Part shown: one piece after another, positions 8,633 to 16,825 of the stretch
Layout: every line of letters begins with the position of its first letter
How positions within the stretch are numbered: position 1 is the first letter of the stretch
Source of the DNA: Octadecabacter algicola
GTDB lineage: Bacteria > Pseudomonadota > Alphaproteobacteria > Rhodobacterales > Rhodobacteraceae
Assembly: GCF_021532625.1 (NCBI RefSeq)
Contig: NZ_JAKGAR010000001.1
Coordinates: 248,001-312,000, forward strand
Direction: 5' to 3'
Length of the DNA: 64,000 nt
The notes under the pieces: model-generated
What the model was told of the DNA's origin: nothing
Seen by the model: the letters and a program-made list of their open reading frames with translations, nothing else
Databases searched by the model: none
Program-made: the position numbers and the translations under genes

Positions 8633-8644
8633 GTTAGCGCTAAC
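8633..8644. promoter_or_regulatory. LacI/GntR-type operator palindrome upstream of edd
   Basis: GTTAGCGCTAAC is a perfect 12-base palindrome with the central CG pair typical of LacI-family operators (TTAGCGCTAA core). It lies in the divergent gap between edd and the lipoprotein gene. A LacI-type regulator of Entner-Doudoroff genes is the natural reading; no such regulator gene is in the window. Confidence 0.6.
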
Positions 8645-8828
8645 AACGAAGCTTTTGTCGCAGGCTACATTGATTGGGCCGTTGAATATGCCCTGCACCA
8701 AACAACGAACTTCCCAGCAATTACCCTTAGTTAACCACATTTCTGCCCCATGTCCGGAGGCATATTGGCCTTGCCTCGTGGGGGGGCACATAGCTGAGCC
8801 TCAAAATGGATGGGCTCTGGAGGATAAC

Positions 8829-9458
8829 ATGAAACTACTTAAACTCGTTGCATTCGGCGCCGTCGCCGCCACCCTTACAGCTTGTTCCACAGCTGATGTT
8901 GTTTCCCGTAACGCACCGCTGGATTCGCCTCGTATTGGCGCAGAAGTGGCTCCGCAGGTTTTGCGGGATTATTCCCTTCATGCGGTTCGTTTTGCTATTC
9001 CAGCAGACATGACCGTGTCCGAAGCTAATTCTTATTACCCGATTGCTGACATCGTTTGGCGCGGTGACCCATTGGGCAACCGTTCTGAGCAAATCTCCGA
9101 GATGTTCCAATCGTCCGTTCGCGCCGCAGGCCTTGGTCTGACGGGGGCGACGCCAGTGATTGTTGATGTCGAACTCGTGCGGTTCCATTCCCTAACGGAA
9201 CGCACACGCTACTCTGTTGGCGGTGTCCACTCGATCAAGTTTGATTTGACAATCCGCGACGCGGAAACTGGTGAAGTTCTTGAACCCACGCGCCGCATCA
9301 ATGGTGACCTGCCAGCCCTTGGTGGCTATGCCGCGCTGGCTGCAGACAATTCAGGTGAAACCCAGAAGGTCCGCATCATCCGTCATCTGTCCAGCTTGTT
9401 CTATCAGAACATGACTGGAATGACCGGACAGGGACAAACCGCGCTGACCGGAAGCTGA
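8829..9458 (+). CDS. Rhodobacterales-type lipoprotein of unknown function
   Basis: 209 residues with a classic lipoprotein signal: MKLLKLVAFGAVAATLTAC, lipobox LTAC with the acylated Cys at residue 19. The mature part is a soluble alpha/beta domain (RFAIPADMTVSEANSYYPIADIVWRGDPLGNR), with an Asp-Val-Glu-Leu-Val-Arg-Phe strand in the middle (VIVDVELVRFHSL). No catalytic motif is seen. A longer frame from 8655 is possible, but the ATG at 8829 follows GGAGGAT and begins exactly at the signal peptide. It is divergent from edd and shares the operator region, though not necessarily its control. Confidence 0.8.
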   Translation: MKLLKLVAFGAVAATLTACSTADVVSRNAPLDSPRIGAEVAPQVLRDYSLHAVRFAIPADMTVSEANSYYPIADIVWRGDPLGNRSEQISEMFQSSVRAAGLGLTGATPVIVDVELVRFHSLTERTRYSVGGVHSIKFDLTIRDAETGEVLEPTRRINGDLPALGGYAALAADNSGETQKVRIIRHLSSLFYQNMTGMTGQGQTALTGS

Positions 9459-9499
9459 TCCGCTTTCCAAGTTAAGATGAACACGGTAAGGGGGCTGTT

Positions 9500-10696
9500 A
9501 TGAAACAGTTCCCTTTACCTATTGTTCGCCTGCTTCCCAAAGCAAAACCGCAAGTCATTCGCCACGGGTTTCCGTGGGTCTTTGCCAATGAGTTGGTTAT
9601 GGACCGTCGTACCAAAGGCCTGAGCCATGGTGGCTTGGTCGTTTTGGAAGATGCAGATCGTCGCCCTCTCGGGCTTGGTACGATCAACCCAAAATCAAAA
9701 ATCGCCGTACGTATGCTGGATTTTGATCCAGAAGCTGAGATTGATGAGACATGGTTCGCCGCCAAGTTAACGCGCGCCTTGCAGCACCGCGAAGCGCTGT
9801 ATGATGCGCCGTTCTACCGTTTGGTTCACGCCGAAGCAGACGGGTTGCCAGGTGTTATCATCGACCGATTTGGCGATGTGGCCGTTATCCAGCCGAACGC
9901 GGCCTATGCCGAACGGATGATCGAACCACTTGTTGCGGCTTTGGTGGCGGTGACTGGAGTCACGACTGTTATCAAAAACGGCACAGGCCGCGCACGCAGC
10001 CTTGAAGGGCTAGAAGAAGAGATGGTCGTCGTGCATGGCGATGAGCCAACTGGCCCCGTGCCTGTGCAGATGAATGGCGCGACCTACATGGCTGATGTCA
10101 TGGGCGGCCAAAAAACGGGATTGTTCTTTGATCAGCGCCCCAACCACGCATTTGCTGCGCAACTGGCCAAAGGTGGCAGTATTCTGGATGTCTTCAGCCA
10201 CGTTGGCGGGTTTTCATTGGCCGCTTTGGCAAATGGCGCCATGTCCGCCATTGCGGTTGACGGGTCTGCTGCGGCTTTGGAACTGGCAGAGGCGGGGGCG
10301 AAAGCGTCTGGTGTCGCCGATAAGTTCGAAACGCGTAAGGGCGACGCTTTTGATGTACTTGAAGCACTGGGCAAAGACGGCGAAACCTTTGATGTTGTTG
10401 TCTGTGATCCGCCTGCATTCGCACCAAGCAAAGCCACCGCCGAAAAGGGGCTGCGAGCCTATGAACGCGTTGCGCGACTGGCGGCGCCCTTGGTGAAAGA
10501 GGGCGGCTATCTTGTGCTGTGTTCCTGTTCCCACGCCGCAGACCTAAAACGGTTCCGTGATGCGTCTGCACGTGGCATTGGCCGTGGTGGGCGCCGCTCG
10601 CAACTGGTTTACACGGGGCAGGCTGGGCCGGATCATCCGTTGCTGCCGCAATTGGCCGAAAGCGGCTATCTAAAGGCGCTTGCTTTCCGTCTATGA
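9500..10696 (+). CDS. rlmI: Class I SAM-dependent rRNA (cytosine-C5) methyltransferase, RlmI-like
   Basis: Methylates a cytosine of 23S rRNA (C1962 in E. coli numbering). The 398 residues start with a PUA-like RNA-binding domain (PIVRLLPKAKPQVIRHGFPWVFANEL, about 5-85). The Rossmann methyltransferase follows: ILDVFSHVGGFSLAAL (motif I, about 227-242), VVCDPPAFAPSK (motif IV, about 300) and VLCSCSHAAD (motif VI with catalytic Cys, about 341). AAGGGGGC precedes the ATG at a good distance. It overlaps the PIN gene by 4 bases. The exact target base is inferred from family membership. Confidence 0.88.
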   Translation: MKQFPLPIVRLLPKAKPQVIRHGFPWVFANELVMDRRTKGLSHGGLVVLEDADRRPLGLGTINPKSKIAVRMLDFDPEAEIDETWFAAKLTRALQHREALYDAPFYRLVHAEADGLPGVIIDRFGDVAVIQPNAAYAERMIEPLVAALVAVTGVTTVIKNGTGRARSLEGLEEEMVVVHGDEPTGPVPVQMNGATYMADVMGGQKTGLFFDQRPNHAFAAQLAKGGSILDVFSHVGGFSLAALANGAMSAIAVDGSAAALELAEAGAKASGVADKFETRKGDAFDVLEALGKDGETFDVVVCDPPAFAPSKATAEKGLRAYERVARLAAPLVKEGGYLVLCSCSHAADLKRFRDASARGIGRGGRRSQLVYTGQAGPDHPLLPQLAESGYLKALAFRL

Positions 10697-11235
10697 GAGT
10701 TCTGATCGACGCCTGTGTTTTATACCCGACCGTCATGCGGGAAGTTGTACTAGGTGTTGCTGGCGAAGGTCTTTTTGACCCGCGCTGGTCGCCGCGCATT
10801 CTGGAAGAATGGGCGCGTGCAGCGCGTAAGATCGGCCCCGAGGGCGAGACGATTGCGCGCGGCGAGATTGCAGGCATTCAGGCGCGGTTTCCGCGTGCCG
10901 AGGTTCAGATTCCCCAAGGGGTCGAGGCGCGGCTTTGGCTGCCAGATCCTAATGATATCCACGTTCTAGCGGCGGCTATTGGCTGTTCAGCGGATGCGAT
11001 CATGACCGTGAATGCCAAAGATTTCCCGCGTGGGGAACTTGCCGAACAGGGGCTGGACCGCGTGGACCCAGACGGTTTTTTGGTCAGTTTGGCAGTGGAT
11101 CATCCCGATGCCGTTCAACGTGTCGGTGAGGCCGTCTTGGCCGAAGCGCGCCGTTTGTCAGGTGAAGATTGGGAAATGCGCAAATTGATGCGCAAAGCCC
11201 GCTTGCCGCGACTTGGAAAACTCCTGTCGGCCTAA
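10693..11235 (+). CDS. PIN-domain protein (RSP_2648-type)
   Basis: 180 residues beginning with the PIN ribonuclease signature MRVLIDACVLYP (catalytic Asp 6). DPNDIHVLAAAIG (about 92) and an Asp near AKDFP (about 115) supply the remaining acidic residues. It overlaps the methyltransferase stop by 4 bases (ATGA), so the two are co-translated. No antitoxin-like gene is next to it, and its C-terminal extension (VQRVGEAVLAEARRLSGEDW) is longer than in VapC toxins. It is more likely an RNA-processing protein tied to the methyltransferase than a toxin; that is inference. Confidence 0.82.
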   Translation: MRVLIDACVLYPTVMREVVLGVAGEGLFDPRWSPRILEEWARAARKIGPEGETIARGEIAGIQARFPRAEVQIPQGVEARLWLPDPNDIHVLAAAIGCSADAIMTVNAKDFPRGELAEQGLDRVDPDGFLVSLAVDHPDAVQRVGEAVLAEARRLSGEDWEMRKLMRKARLPRLGKLLSA

Positions 11236-11915
11236 GCGTTCCATTTGATTTCATTGGCCTCAATCGCGGCGATACGCTCATGGGTTTTTGGGTGGCTCAG
11301 CAACCACGCGGGTTGGCTAGCCCCACGTGCGCCCGTGAGGTGTTCAAGTTTCGTAAACAGATCCTTTTGTGCCTGCGTGCCGATCCCCGCTTTTATCAGT
11401 AGGGCGCTGGCATAGGCGTCGGCCTCGTATTCATCCGAACGGGACAGCCGCGCCTTCAATATGCTCATCGCTGCGTTGGCGATCATCGGGCCAAGGCCTG
11501 GGATAAAACGTGACAATACCATCGCCAGCGCTGTGCGAAGGGCGTTCTGGCCAGAGAAGTCGATCATCCGGCGGCGCGAATGGCCCAAGGCCACATGGCC
11601 CAATTCATGGGCGATGACGCTGGCCATTTCTTCTGCTGTGACCTGACCATCCTGATACTTCTTGTAAAACCCACGGGTGATGAAAATACGCCCATCCGGT
11701 GCAGCCAACCCATTCACAGGGTCCACTTCGTAGATGTTTACTTTGATGCGAGGCAGATCGACGACTTTGGCCATTTCGGCCGTGAGCGCCCGCAGCTTGG
11801 CGTCCGCAAGCTCGGTTGACTTTGCATCCAGCTCTTTGGCCAGACGCCATGACGACAGACGATACATGACGATGCCGTAGCCAATCGCGAACAAAATGGG
11901 GAGAAACTTGAGCAT
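11232..11915 (-). CDS. M48 family metalloprotease (HtpX/Oma1-like)
   Basis: Zinc endopeptidase probably acting at the inner membrane. Residues 1-20 form a hydrophobic anchor (LKFLPILFAIGYGIVMY). The zinc motif HELGH is at 103-107, and the third ligand lies in DEYEAD near 164. The region RFIPGLGPMIANAAMS (137-151) is a second hydrophobic segment. The C-terminus has the family SHPKTHERI motif. At 227 residues it is a compact M48 member (HtpX is about 290). It converges with the PIN gene, sharing 4 bases at the stops. Confidence 0.9.
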   Translation of the reverse strand: MLKFLPILFAIGYGIVMYRLSSWRLAKELDAKSTELADAKLRALTAEMAKVVDLPRIKVNIYEVDPVNGLAAPDGRIFITRGFYKKYQDGQVTAEEMASVIAHELGHVALGHSRRRMIDFSGQNALRTALAMVLSRFIPGLGPMIANAAMSILKARLSRSDEYEADAYASALLIKAGIGTQAQKDLFTKLEHLTGARGASQPAWLLSHPKTHERIAAIEANEIKWNA

Positions 11916-11939
11916 GGAATAGATATGGGGCCGTTGCGC

Positions 11940-13085
11940 CTATCTGACAAGCAGATCGAGAGGATGACGGGACAGTCTTTCGCAGCCTGTTTCTGTCACC
12001 AGAACGGAATGGCCCAATGTCATAGCCGCGCCAGCGTCGCTGTCCATCAGGATCATATGCAAGAAAAAGACTTGCCCTTGCTGCATCAAAAGCGGGTTTC
12101 CTTCATAAAACATAGGGAAATCCACCCAGATCGGATTGTAGACCGCGCCCATGCCATAACCGCAGGCCTGAAGCCGCGCATGGGACAATCCATGGGCATC
12201 AAACACGTTTGCGTGGGCGGTGTAGACGTCGCCCATGGGTGCGCCCGGTTTTATCGCGGCTTCACAGGCGCACAGGGCTTCAGCAGCGGCTGCATGCATT
12301 CGGACGTGTGTGTCGCTCGGGGTGCCAATCAGCACCGTGCGCATCATGGCAGCGTGATAACGGGCATAAGCGCCAGACCATTCTAACGTCAGTTGGTCTT
12401 GAGCGTCCAGATTGCGGCGGCCTGAATAATAACGGCACAGCAACGCACCTTCGCCAGATCCGATGATAAATTCGTTGCCCGCATAATCCCCACCGCCCTT
12501 AAAGACAGCCCCTTGCATAGCGGCCAGAATATCCCCCTCGAACGCGCTTGCATGGGTCGCGGCCAAGCCAGCGTCTAAGGCGTCATCCGAAAGCACCGCG
12601 GCCCGTCGGTGCATAGCGATTTCGGCGGGGGATTTGATACGGCGCAGGGTGCGGATCAGGTCAGAATGGTCGCGCAGGTCGGGCAGGGTGGCGCGCAGGG
12701 CTTGGCCGTTGCGATCGGTCAGGCCAACCGTATCGGATTCAAACCCGATTGCGCCGGTCACACCAAGATCTGCCAATAAACGAGCGAGGTCTTTGGTCGG
12801 ATCGCAGCCCTCAAATTCTGGCCAAATGTGGATGTGATCATCTGCCAAAGTTGACGTGTAGCGGGCTTGGCGCAGGTCAGGCATCCGTGTCAGTAAGTGG
12901 ATGTCGCCCTTCGCCGTAAGAACCATTGCCTGAAACATTGCAAAACCAAAGGTGTCATAGCCCGTCAGCCAAAGGTGACTTTCGGGGGCAAACAGAAGTA
13001 AGGCATCAAGGCCTGCGTCTTGCACCGCTTTGGTGGCGATGGTTTGGCGGGTGGAATACTCGGCAGCGTCAAAATGGAGTGTCAT
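11940..13085 (-). CDS. Creatinase-like M24 (pita-bread fold) hydrolase lacking the usual metal ligands
   Basis: 381 residues: an N-terminal creatinase domain (1-135, LLLFAPESHLWLTGYDTFGF) and a C-terminal pita-bread domain. Metal-dependent M24 peptidases need Asp, Asp, His, Glu, Glu. Here the first Asp pair region reads LTLEWSGAYARYHAAMMRT (Glu and His in place of the Asps) and the GHGxG His region reads GYGMG. That arrangement resembles metal-free creatinase and ectoine-hydrolase (DoeA)-type members, so the substrate is more likely a small C-N compound than a peptide. It lies 24 bases upstream of the M48 gene on the same strand. Confidence 0.85.
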   Translation of the reverse strand: MTLHFDAAEYSTRQTIATKAVQDAGLDALLLFAPESHLWLTGYDTFGFAMFQAMVLTAKGDIHLLTRMPDLRQARYTSTLADDHIHIWPEFEGCDPTKDLARLLADLGVTGAIGFESDTVGLTDRNGQALRATLPDLRDHSDLIRTLRRIKSPAEIAMHRRAAVLSDDALDAGLAATHASAFEGDILAAMQGAVFKGGGDYAGNEFIIGSGEGALLCRYYSGRRNLDAQDQLTLEWSGAYARYHAAMMRTVLIGTPSDTHVRMHAAAAEALCACEAAIKPGAPMGDVYTAHANVFDAHGLSHARLQACGYGMGAVYNPIWVDFPMFYEGNPLLMQQGQVFFLHMILMDSDAGAAMTLGHSVLVTETGCERLSRHPLDLLVR

Positions 13086-13116
13086 GGCGCAAGCCTGTTC
13101 AGAGCCCGCCCAAACG

Positions 13117-13725
13117 TCAAGCGGTATCGTTGGCCTGCTTCTTCTTGGCTGCCCGCATCAACCACCATCCAAGTGCGATCACCGCCACAAGGGCCGTGAT
13201 GAACCCGCTTGCGTTGCTTAGTAGGGATGCAACGGAAGTGATGTTATCCGCAAAGCCGTAGCCAAGCCCGACATAGATACCGACCCAGAAAATCTCACCA
13301 ACAAAGGCCCAAAGGGCGAAGCGTGCCCAGTTAAATCGGGTCACGCCGCAAGTATAATTCATCCATGGCCCAAGTGGCGCCACCAGCCATGTCGAAAAGA
13401 ACACAGAGCTGCTGCCGCGACGGTCTAGGAAATCCTTGGCTTTGGTCATCAAAGACGCGCGTTTGGGGGTCTTGTGGAACCAGTCGTGTGCCCGTTGACC
13501 AAAGCCCCGAGCAATCCAGTAACCGGAATTATCCCCAGCAACGGCGCCCCCGAATGCGGCACCCGCAACAGTCGCGAGGCTAAGATCGCCCGTAGCCGCA
13601 AACCCGCCGGACGCCAGCATCAATAGCGAAGTCGGAATAGGAATGGCCAAACAGCTCAGGAAGGTCGCGATCAATACGATTGTCGTGCCGTAAGTGGCGA
13701 CCATTGTCAGGAGAAATTCACTCAT
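13117..13725 (-). CDS. DedA family inner-membrane protein
   Basis: DedA/VTT proteins act as lipid scramblases or flippases, including for undecaprenyl phosphate. The 202 residues have several membrane spans. They show the family motifs: IPIPTSLLMLASGGFAATG (re-entrant region, about 28-46), GAVAGDNSGYWIARGFG (about 60-76), and the downstream arm FFSTWLVAPLGPWMNYTCGVTRFNW, where most relatives have GRFxPxxR. The last gene of the leftward moxR-VWA cluster, 6 bases after the 121-residue gene. Specific lipid substrate unknown. Confidence 0.88.
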   Translation of the reverse strand: MSEFLLTMVATYGTTIVLIATFLSCLAIPIPTSLLMLASGGFAATGDLSLATVAGAAFGGAVAGDNSGYWIARGFGQRAHDWFHKTPKRASLMTKAKDFLDRRGSSSVFFSTWLVAPLGPWMNYTCGVTRFNWARFALWAFVGEIFWVGIYVGLGYGFADNITSVASLLSNASGFITALVAVIALGWWLMRAAKKKQANDTA

Positions 13726-13731
13726 CTGCGA

Positions 13732-14097
13732 TCAATTCCCCGCAGGCGTGCGTGCGGCGCGCTCGGCTTCATGTAGGGCTGCTGCCGCATCCACACGGGT
13801 CTGTAAATCGGCAAGTGTCACGCCATTGGCGGCTGCGATGGCATCAAGCGAGATACGGCGCGGCGGGGTGCCGGGGGTGATAAATAGCGCCTCAAGTAAA
13901 AATTCTCGCGGCAGGTGATAGGACTGCGCCACATAGCGTGGTGTCATCCACCCTGCGAGGGGCTGGTTCTGGTGAGCAGGATCCATCCAGTAGATAGCTG
14001 ACGAAATGGTTTTGACCCCGAAATAGCCAAGCGCGCCAAGAGCGAAGGCAAATGTGATAAGGGCCAAACGGTGCGTATCCCAAAGATGTTTGATCAT
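13732..14097 (-). CDS. Single-span membrane protein of unknown function
   Basis: 121 residues. One membrane segment lies at about 12-34 (LALITFAFALGALGYFGVKTIS), followed by a periplasmic or cytoplasmic tail with MTPRYVAQSYHLPREFLLEALFI and an alanine-rich amphipathic C-terminus (LADLQTRVDAAAALHEAERAA). The ATG at 14097 overlaps the VWA stop by 4 bases, and DedA begins 6 bases downstream, so all three are co-translated. It is not recognised beyond being a partner in this cluster. Confidence 0.75.
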   Translation of the reverse strand: MIKHLWDTHRLALITFAFALGALGYFGVKTISSAIYWMDPAHQNQPLAGWMTPRYVAQSYHLPREFLLEALFITPGTPPRRISLDAIAAANGVTLADLQTRVDAAAALHEAERAARTPAGN

Positions 14098-15278
14098 GTG
14101 AGAACCTTCATTCCGCGTTCGATCCCTTGAAGGGTCATTGGCACCATTCTATCCGCGCCAAAAATCTCCCGGATCATTTGAACAGACTGTGTGTACTGCC
14201 AATACCGTTCGGGCAGGGGGTTAAGCCAAAGATTATTAGACCATTGTTCCCGCGCGCGTTCCAGCCAGACTTGTCCGGCTTCTTCGTTCCAGTGTTCATT
14301 GGCACCGCCGCGGTAGGCAACCTCGTAAGGCGACATGCTGGCGTCACCGACAAAGATGCATTTGTAATCAGGGCCATAGGTGCGCAGAACTTCCCACGTT
14401 GGGATTTGTGCATCCCAACGACGGCGGTTGTCGCGCCACACGCCCTCATAGAGGCAATTGTGGAAATAGAAGTGTTCAAGGTGTTTGAACTCGGACTTGG
14501 CCGCGCTGAACAGCTCTTCCACCAGTTTGATATGCGGATCCATCGACCCTCCGACGTCCAAGAACAACAAAACCTTCACGGCGTTGCGCCGCTCTGGTCT
14601 GGTTTTTACGTCTAAGTAGCCGTGTTCCGCCGTTGCGCGGATCGTTCCGTCGAGGTCGAGTTCATCCGCGGCCCCGTCGCGTGCCCAACGACGCAGACGT
14701 TTTAGGGCGACTTTGATGTTGCGAGTGCCGATTTCAACGGTGTCATCAAGGTTGCGAAATTCGCGTTTGTCCCAAACTTTGACAGCGCGCTGGTGGCGAG
14801 ATTTGTCTTGTCCGATGCGCACGCCTTCGGGGTTGTAGCCATATGCCCCGAACGGCGACGTGCCTGCCGTTCCGACCCATTTATTGCCGCCTTGGTGACG
14901 ACCTTTTTGTTCTTCCAGCCGTTGCTTGAGCGTTTCCATCAGCTTGTCGAACCCGCCGAGGGCTTCGATTTCGGCTTTTTCTTCAGCACTCAAATGCTTT
15001 TCGGCCATTTTCTCCAACCACTCTTGCGGGATGTCGACAGCTTCCATCACTTGATCAGAGGTGATGGCGTCGAGTCCCTCAAAGGCAGCGGCAAAGGCGC
15101 GATCGAACTTGTCGATATTGCGTTCGTCTTTCACCATGCAAGTGCGCGCGAGGTAATAAAAGGCCTCGATGTCATAGGTCGCAATGCCTGCATCCATGCC
15201 TTCTAGAAATGTCAGGTATTCGCGTAAGGAGACTGGCACGCCGCCTCTTCGAAGCTGATCGAAGAAGGGGAGAAACAT
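14094..15278 (-). CDS. VWA domain protein, CoxE-like
   Basis: 394 residues. The C-terminal von Willebrand A domain begins at KVLLFLDVGGSMDPHI (MIDAS motif D-x-G-x-S), with FVGDASMSPYE later. The N-terminal half is helical (REYLTFLEGMDAGIATYDIEAFYYLARTC) with an acidic coiled region (EEKAEIEALGGFDKLMETLKQRLEEQK). Such proteins pair with MoxR AAA+ ATPases, which act as metal-insertion or complex-remodelling chaperones; a MoxR gene is 2 kb upstream on the same strand. The start ATG at 15278 shares its A with the stop of the small membrane gene upstream (TGATG). Confidence 0.9.
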   Translation of the reverse strand: MFLPFFDQLRRGGVPVSLREYLTFLEGMDAGIATYDIEAFYYLARTCMVKDERNIDKFDRAFAAAFEGLDAITSDQVMEAVDIPQEWLEKMAEKHLSAEEKAEIEALGGFDKLMETLKQRLEEQKGRHQGGNKWVGTAGTSPFGAYGYNPEGVRIGQDKSRHQRAVKVWDKREFRNLDDTVEIGTRNIKVALKRLRRWARDGAADELDLDGTIRATAEHGYLDVKTRPERRNAVKVLLFLDVGGSMDPHIKLVEELFSAAKSEFKHLEHFYFHNCLYEGVWRDNRRRWDAQIPTWEVLRTYGPDYKCIFVGDASMSPYEVAYRGGANEHWNEEAGQVWLERAREQWSNNLWLNPLPERYWQYTQSVQMIREIFGADRMVPMTLQGIERGMKVLT

Positions 15279-15448
15279 CAGACTACGTTGCGGGTTATGA
15301 TAATCGCGATGAACATGCCGACGACTCCGAAAATCATCGCAAAAACGGCGGCCCATTGCGCGATGTCAGCCATCTTCCCACCCTTGGATTTCGCCCGATA
15401 GGCCCCCAGCAATGCTCCGAAAAACAAACCGCCGAGAGGATAAATCAT
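15278..15448 (-). CDS. 56-residue two-span membrane protein
   Basis: A short reading frame filling the gap between the DUF2927 and VWA genes. It starts at 15448, 3 bases after the DUF2927 stop, and its TGA shares one base with the VWA ATG. The protein begins MIYPLGGLFFGALLGAYRAK, has the linker SKGGKMADIAQW, and a second span AAVFAMIFGVVGMFIAIIIT. Tight coupling on both sides and a clean two-span topology argue that it is real. Function unknown; perhaps a small partner of the VWA/MoxR system. An internal ATG at 15373 would give a 31-residue form. Confidence 0.72.
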   Translation of the reverse strand: MIYPLGGLFFGALLGAYRAKSKGGKMADIAQWAAVFAMIFGVVGMFIAIIITRNVV

Positions 15449-15451
15449 GGG

Positions 15452-16825
15452 TTACGTCCCTTTTAGTGGATTAAGCGATGCGATTTCCCGCAGGCGCGCG
15501 CGGACGTTGGTGTCAGCGCCAAATCCGTATCGCGCCCAGCCCAAAGAGTCCATGCGAACTATGCGCGCTTCTGGTGCACGGCCCAGCATTTCCAGAGCCT
15601 CGGCCTTGAACATCATCAAAGTTGCCAGAAGGGCCGCGTTTTCGTGACCGCGTGCAATTGGGATTGCACTATCGGTGAGGTTTAGCACGGCCTGACCGTC
15701 ACCGGATGACAAAGCAAACGCGGCAAGCTGAACCGAAACATGCGCTGCGTGCAGGCGTGTTTCAGGGGAGCGGTTGTAGATGCGTAGGGATTCATTGAAC
15801 GCGGATAAGGCGATATCGCTGTCATACCCGACATTAAGACGGCCAAAGGCGTAATGGGCAAAGCCATCGCGCGGACCGGACCAATTATGTGCACCAGCAA
15901 GGCTAACAGCCTCTAGGGCTGCGTTGCGGCGGTTATTGCCGGATGAACCACCTGTCAGAGCTGTTTCGATATTATCGATCCAGTCGCGGGTGGTGTCGTT
16001 TTGCGGCCGTGGGGTGCGGTGATCACCTTCCGGGTTCAAGCGGCTTAGCACCGCGTTCAGACGTGCAGCGACTTGGCCACGTGTCATTCCATTGGCGAGG
16101 GCAGGGTCATAGTAGGCCCGCAAGATCAACATATCAAAGCTGGTCAGGACAGCATGGATGTTGTCGTCGTTGAAAACGGAATCTGACAGGCGGTAAAGAT
16201 CATTAAGCGGACCAAGAGCCTGCGCGAGTTCTTCGTGCAGACAGTCACGGATTTCCTGCGGGGCCACATCGGATGGCACAAAGACAGCGGCGCGGTCGCG
16301 GCGTTCAAGCGTGGTCCAATCTACGGTAGGCGTGCGGCGCACGGATTTGAATTCTTCCCAAGAAGACACGCGCGGTACTACAAAACAGGCGGCACGTGGC
16401 ACAGCAGCATTCAAAACAGCGCGCGGAATGGCTTCGACGGTAATTGAAGCATCAGCCGCCCCCGTCATAAAGATATCAATGCCGGCCTCATTGCGGAATC
16501 GGCCCAAGAGGGCACGTAGGTCCGGTGTCAGGCTTAGCGGGATTTGTCCGGTGACGCGGACCGAAATAGGGGCTTCGAAACGGGTCAGGCGCGCAACGGG
16601 GCGGCCACTTTCCATTCGAAAGGCGAGGTCCATGAAGTCTTTGCCGATTTCACGGTTTGAACGTGTTGGCGTGTTTACGGTATTGCCCGCGAAAGATCGC
16701 ATAGGTGGCAAGCTGTCTTGCAGACCCATCGTGCGGGTCGGGAGGGTTGGGGATTGTGGGGCAGGCGTACATGCGGTCATGAACATGACCGACAGCGCCA
16801 TCAGACGGCGGAATGTGCGGTTCAT
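15452..16825 (-). CDS. DUF2927 lipoprotein with a C-terminal repeat-like region
   Basis: 457 residues. The lipoprotein signal is MNRTFRRLMALSVMFMTAC (Cys 19). A DUF2927 domain follows, about 55-260, with CFVVPRVSSWEEFKSVRR, the DCLHEELAQALG motif reminiscent of a metallopeptidase helix (HEExxQ), and NDLYRLSDSVFNDDNIHAVLTSFDMLILR. The C-terminal 150 residues look like helical TPR-type repeats (FAHYAFGRLNVGYDSDIALSAFNESLRIY). It is exported and membrane-anchored. It lies between the MoxR and VWA genes, suggesting an envelope partner. DUF2927 function is unknown. Confidence 0.88.
   Translation of the reverse strand: MNRTFRRLMALSVMFMTACTPAPQSPTLPTRTMGLQDSLPPMRSFAGNTVNTPTRSNREIGKDFMDLAFRMESGRPVARLTRFEAPISVRVTGQIPLSLTPDLRALLGRFRNEAGIDIFMTGAADASITVEAIPRAVLNAAVPRAACFVVPRVSSWEEFKSVRRTPTVDWTTLERRDRAAVFVPSDVAPQEIRDCLHEELAQALGPLNDLYRLSDSVFNDDNIHAVLTSFDMLILRAYYDPALANGMTRGQVAARLNAVLSRLNPEGDHRTPRPQNDTTRDWIDNIETALTGGSSGNNRRNAALEAVSLAGAHNWSGPRDGFAHYAFGRLNVGYDSDIALSAFNESLRIYNRSPETRLHAAHVSVQLAAFALSSGDGQAVLNLTDSAIPIARGHENAALLATLMMFKAEALEMLGRAPEARIVRMDSLGWARYGFGADTNVRARLREIASLNPLKGT

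Noticed and set aside
10693-11235. VapC-type toxin of a toxin-antitoxin pair
   Set aside because: No antitoxin-like gene on either side and the protein is longer than typical VapC.
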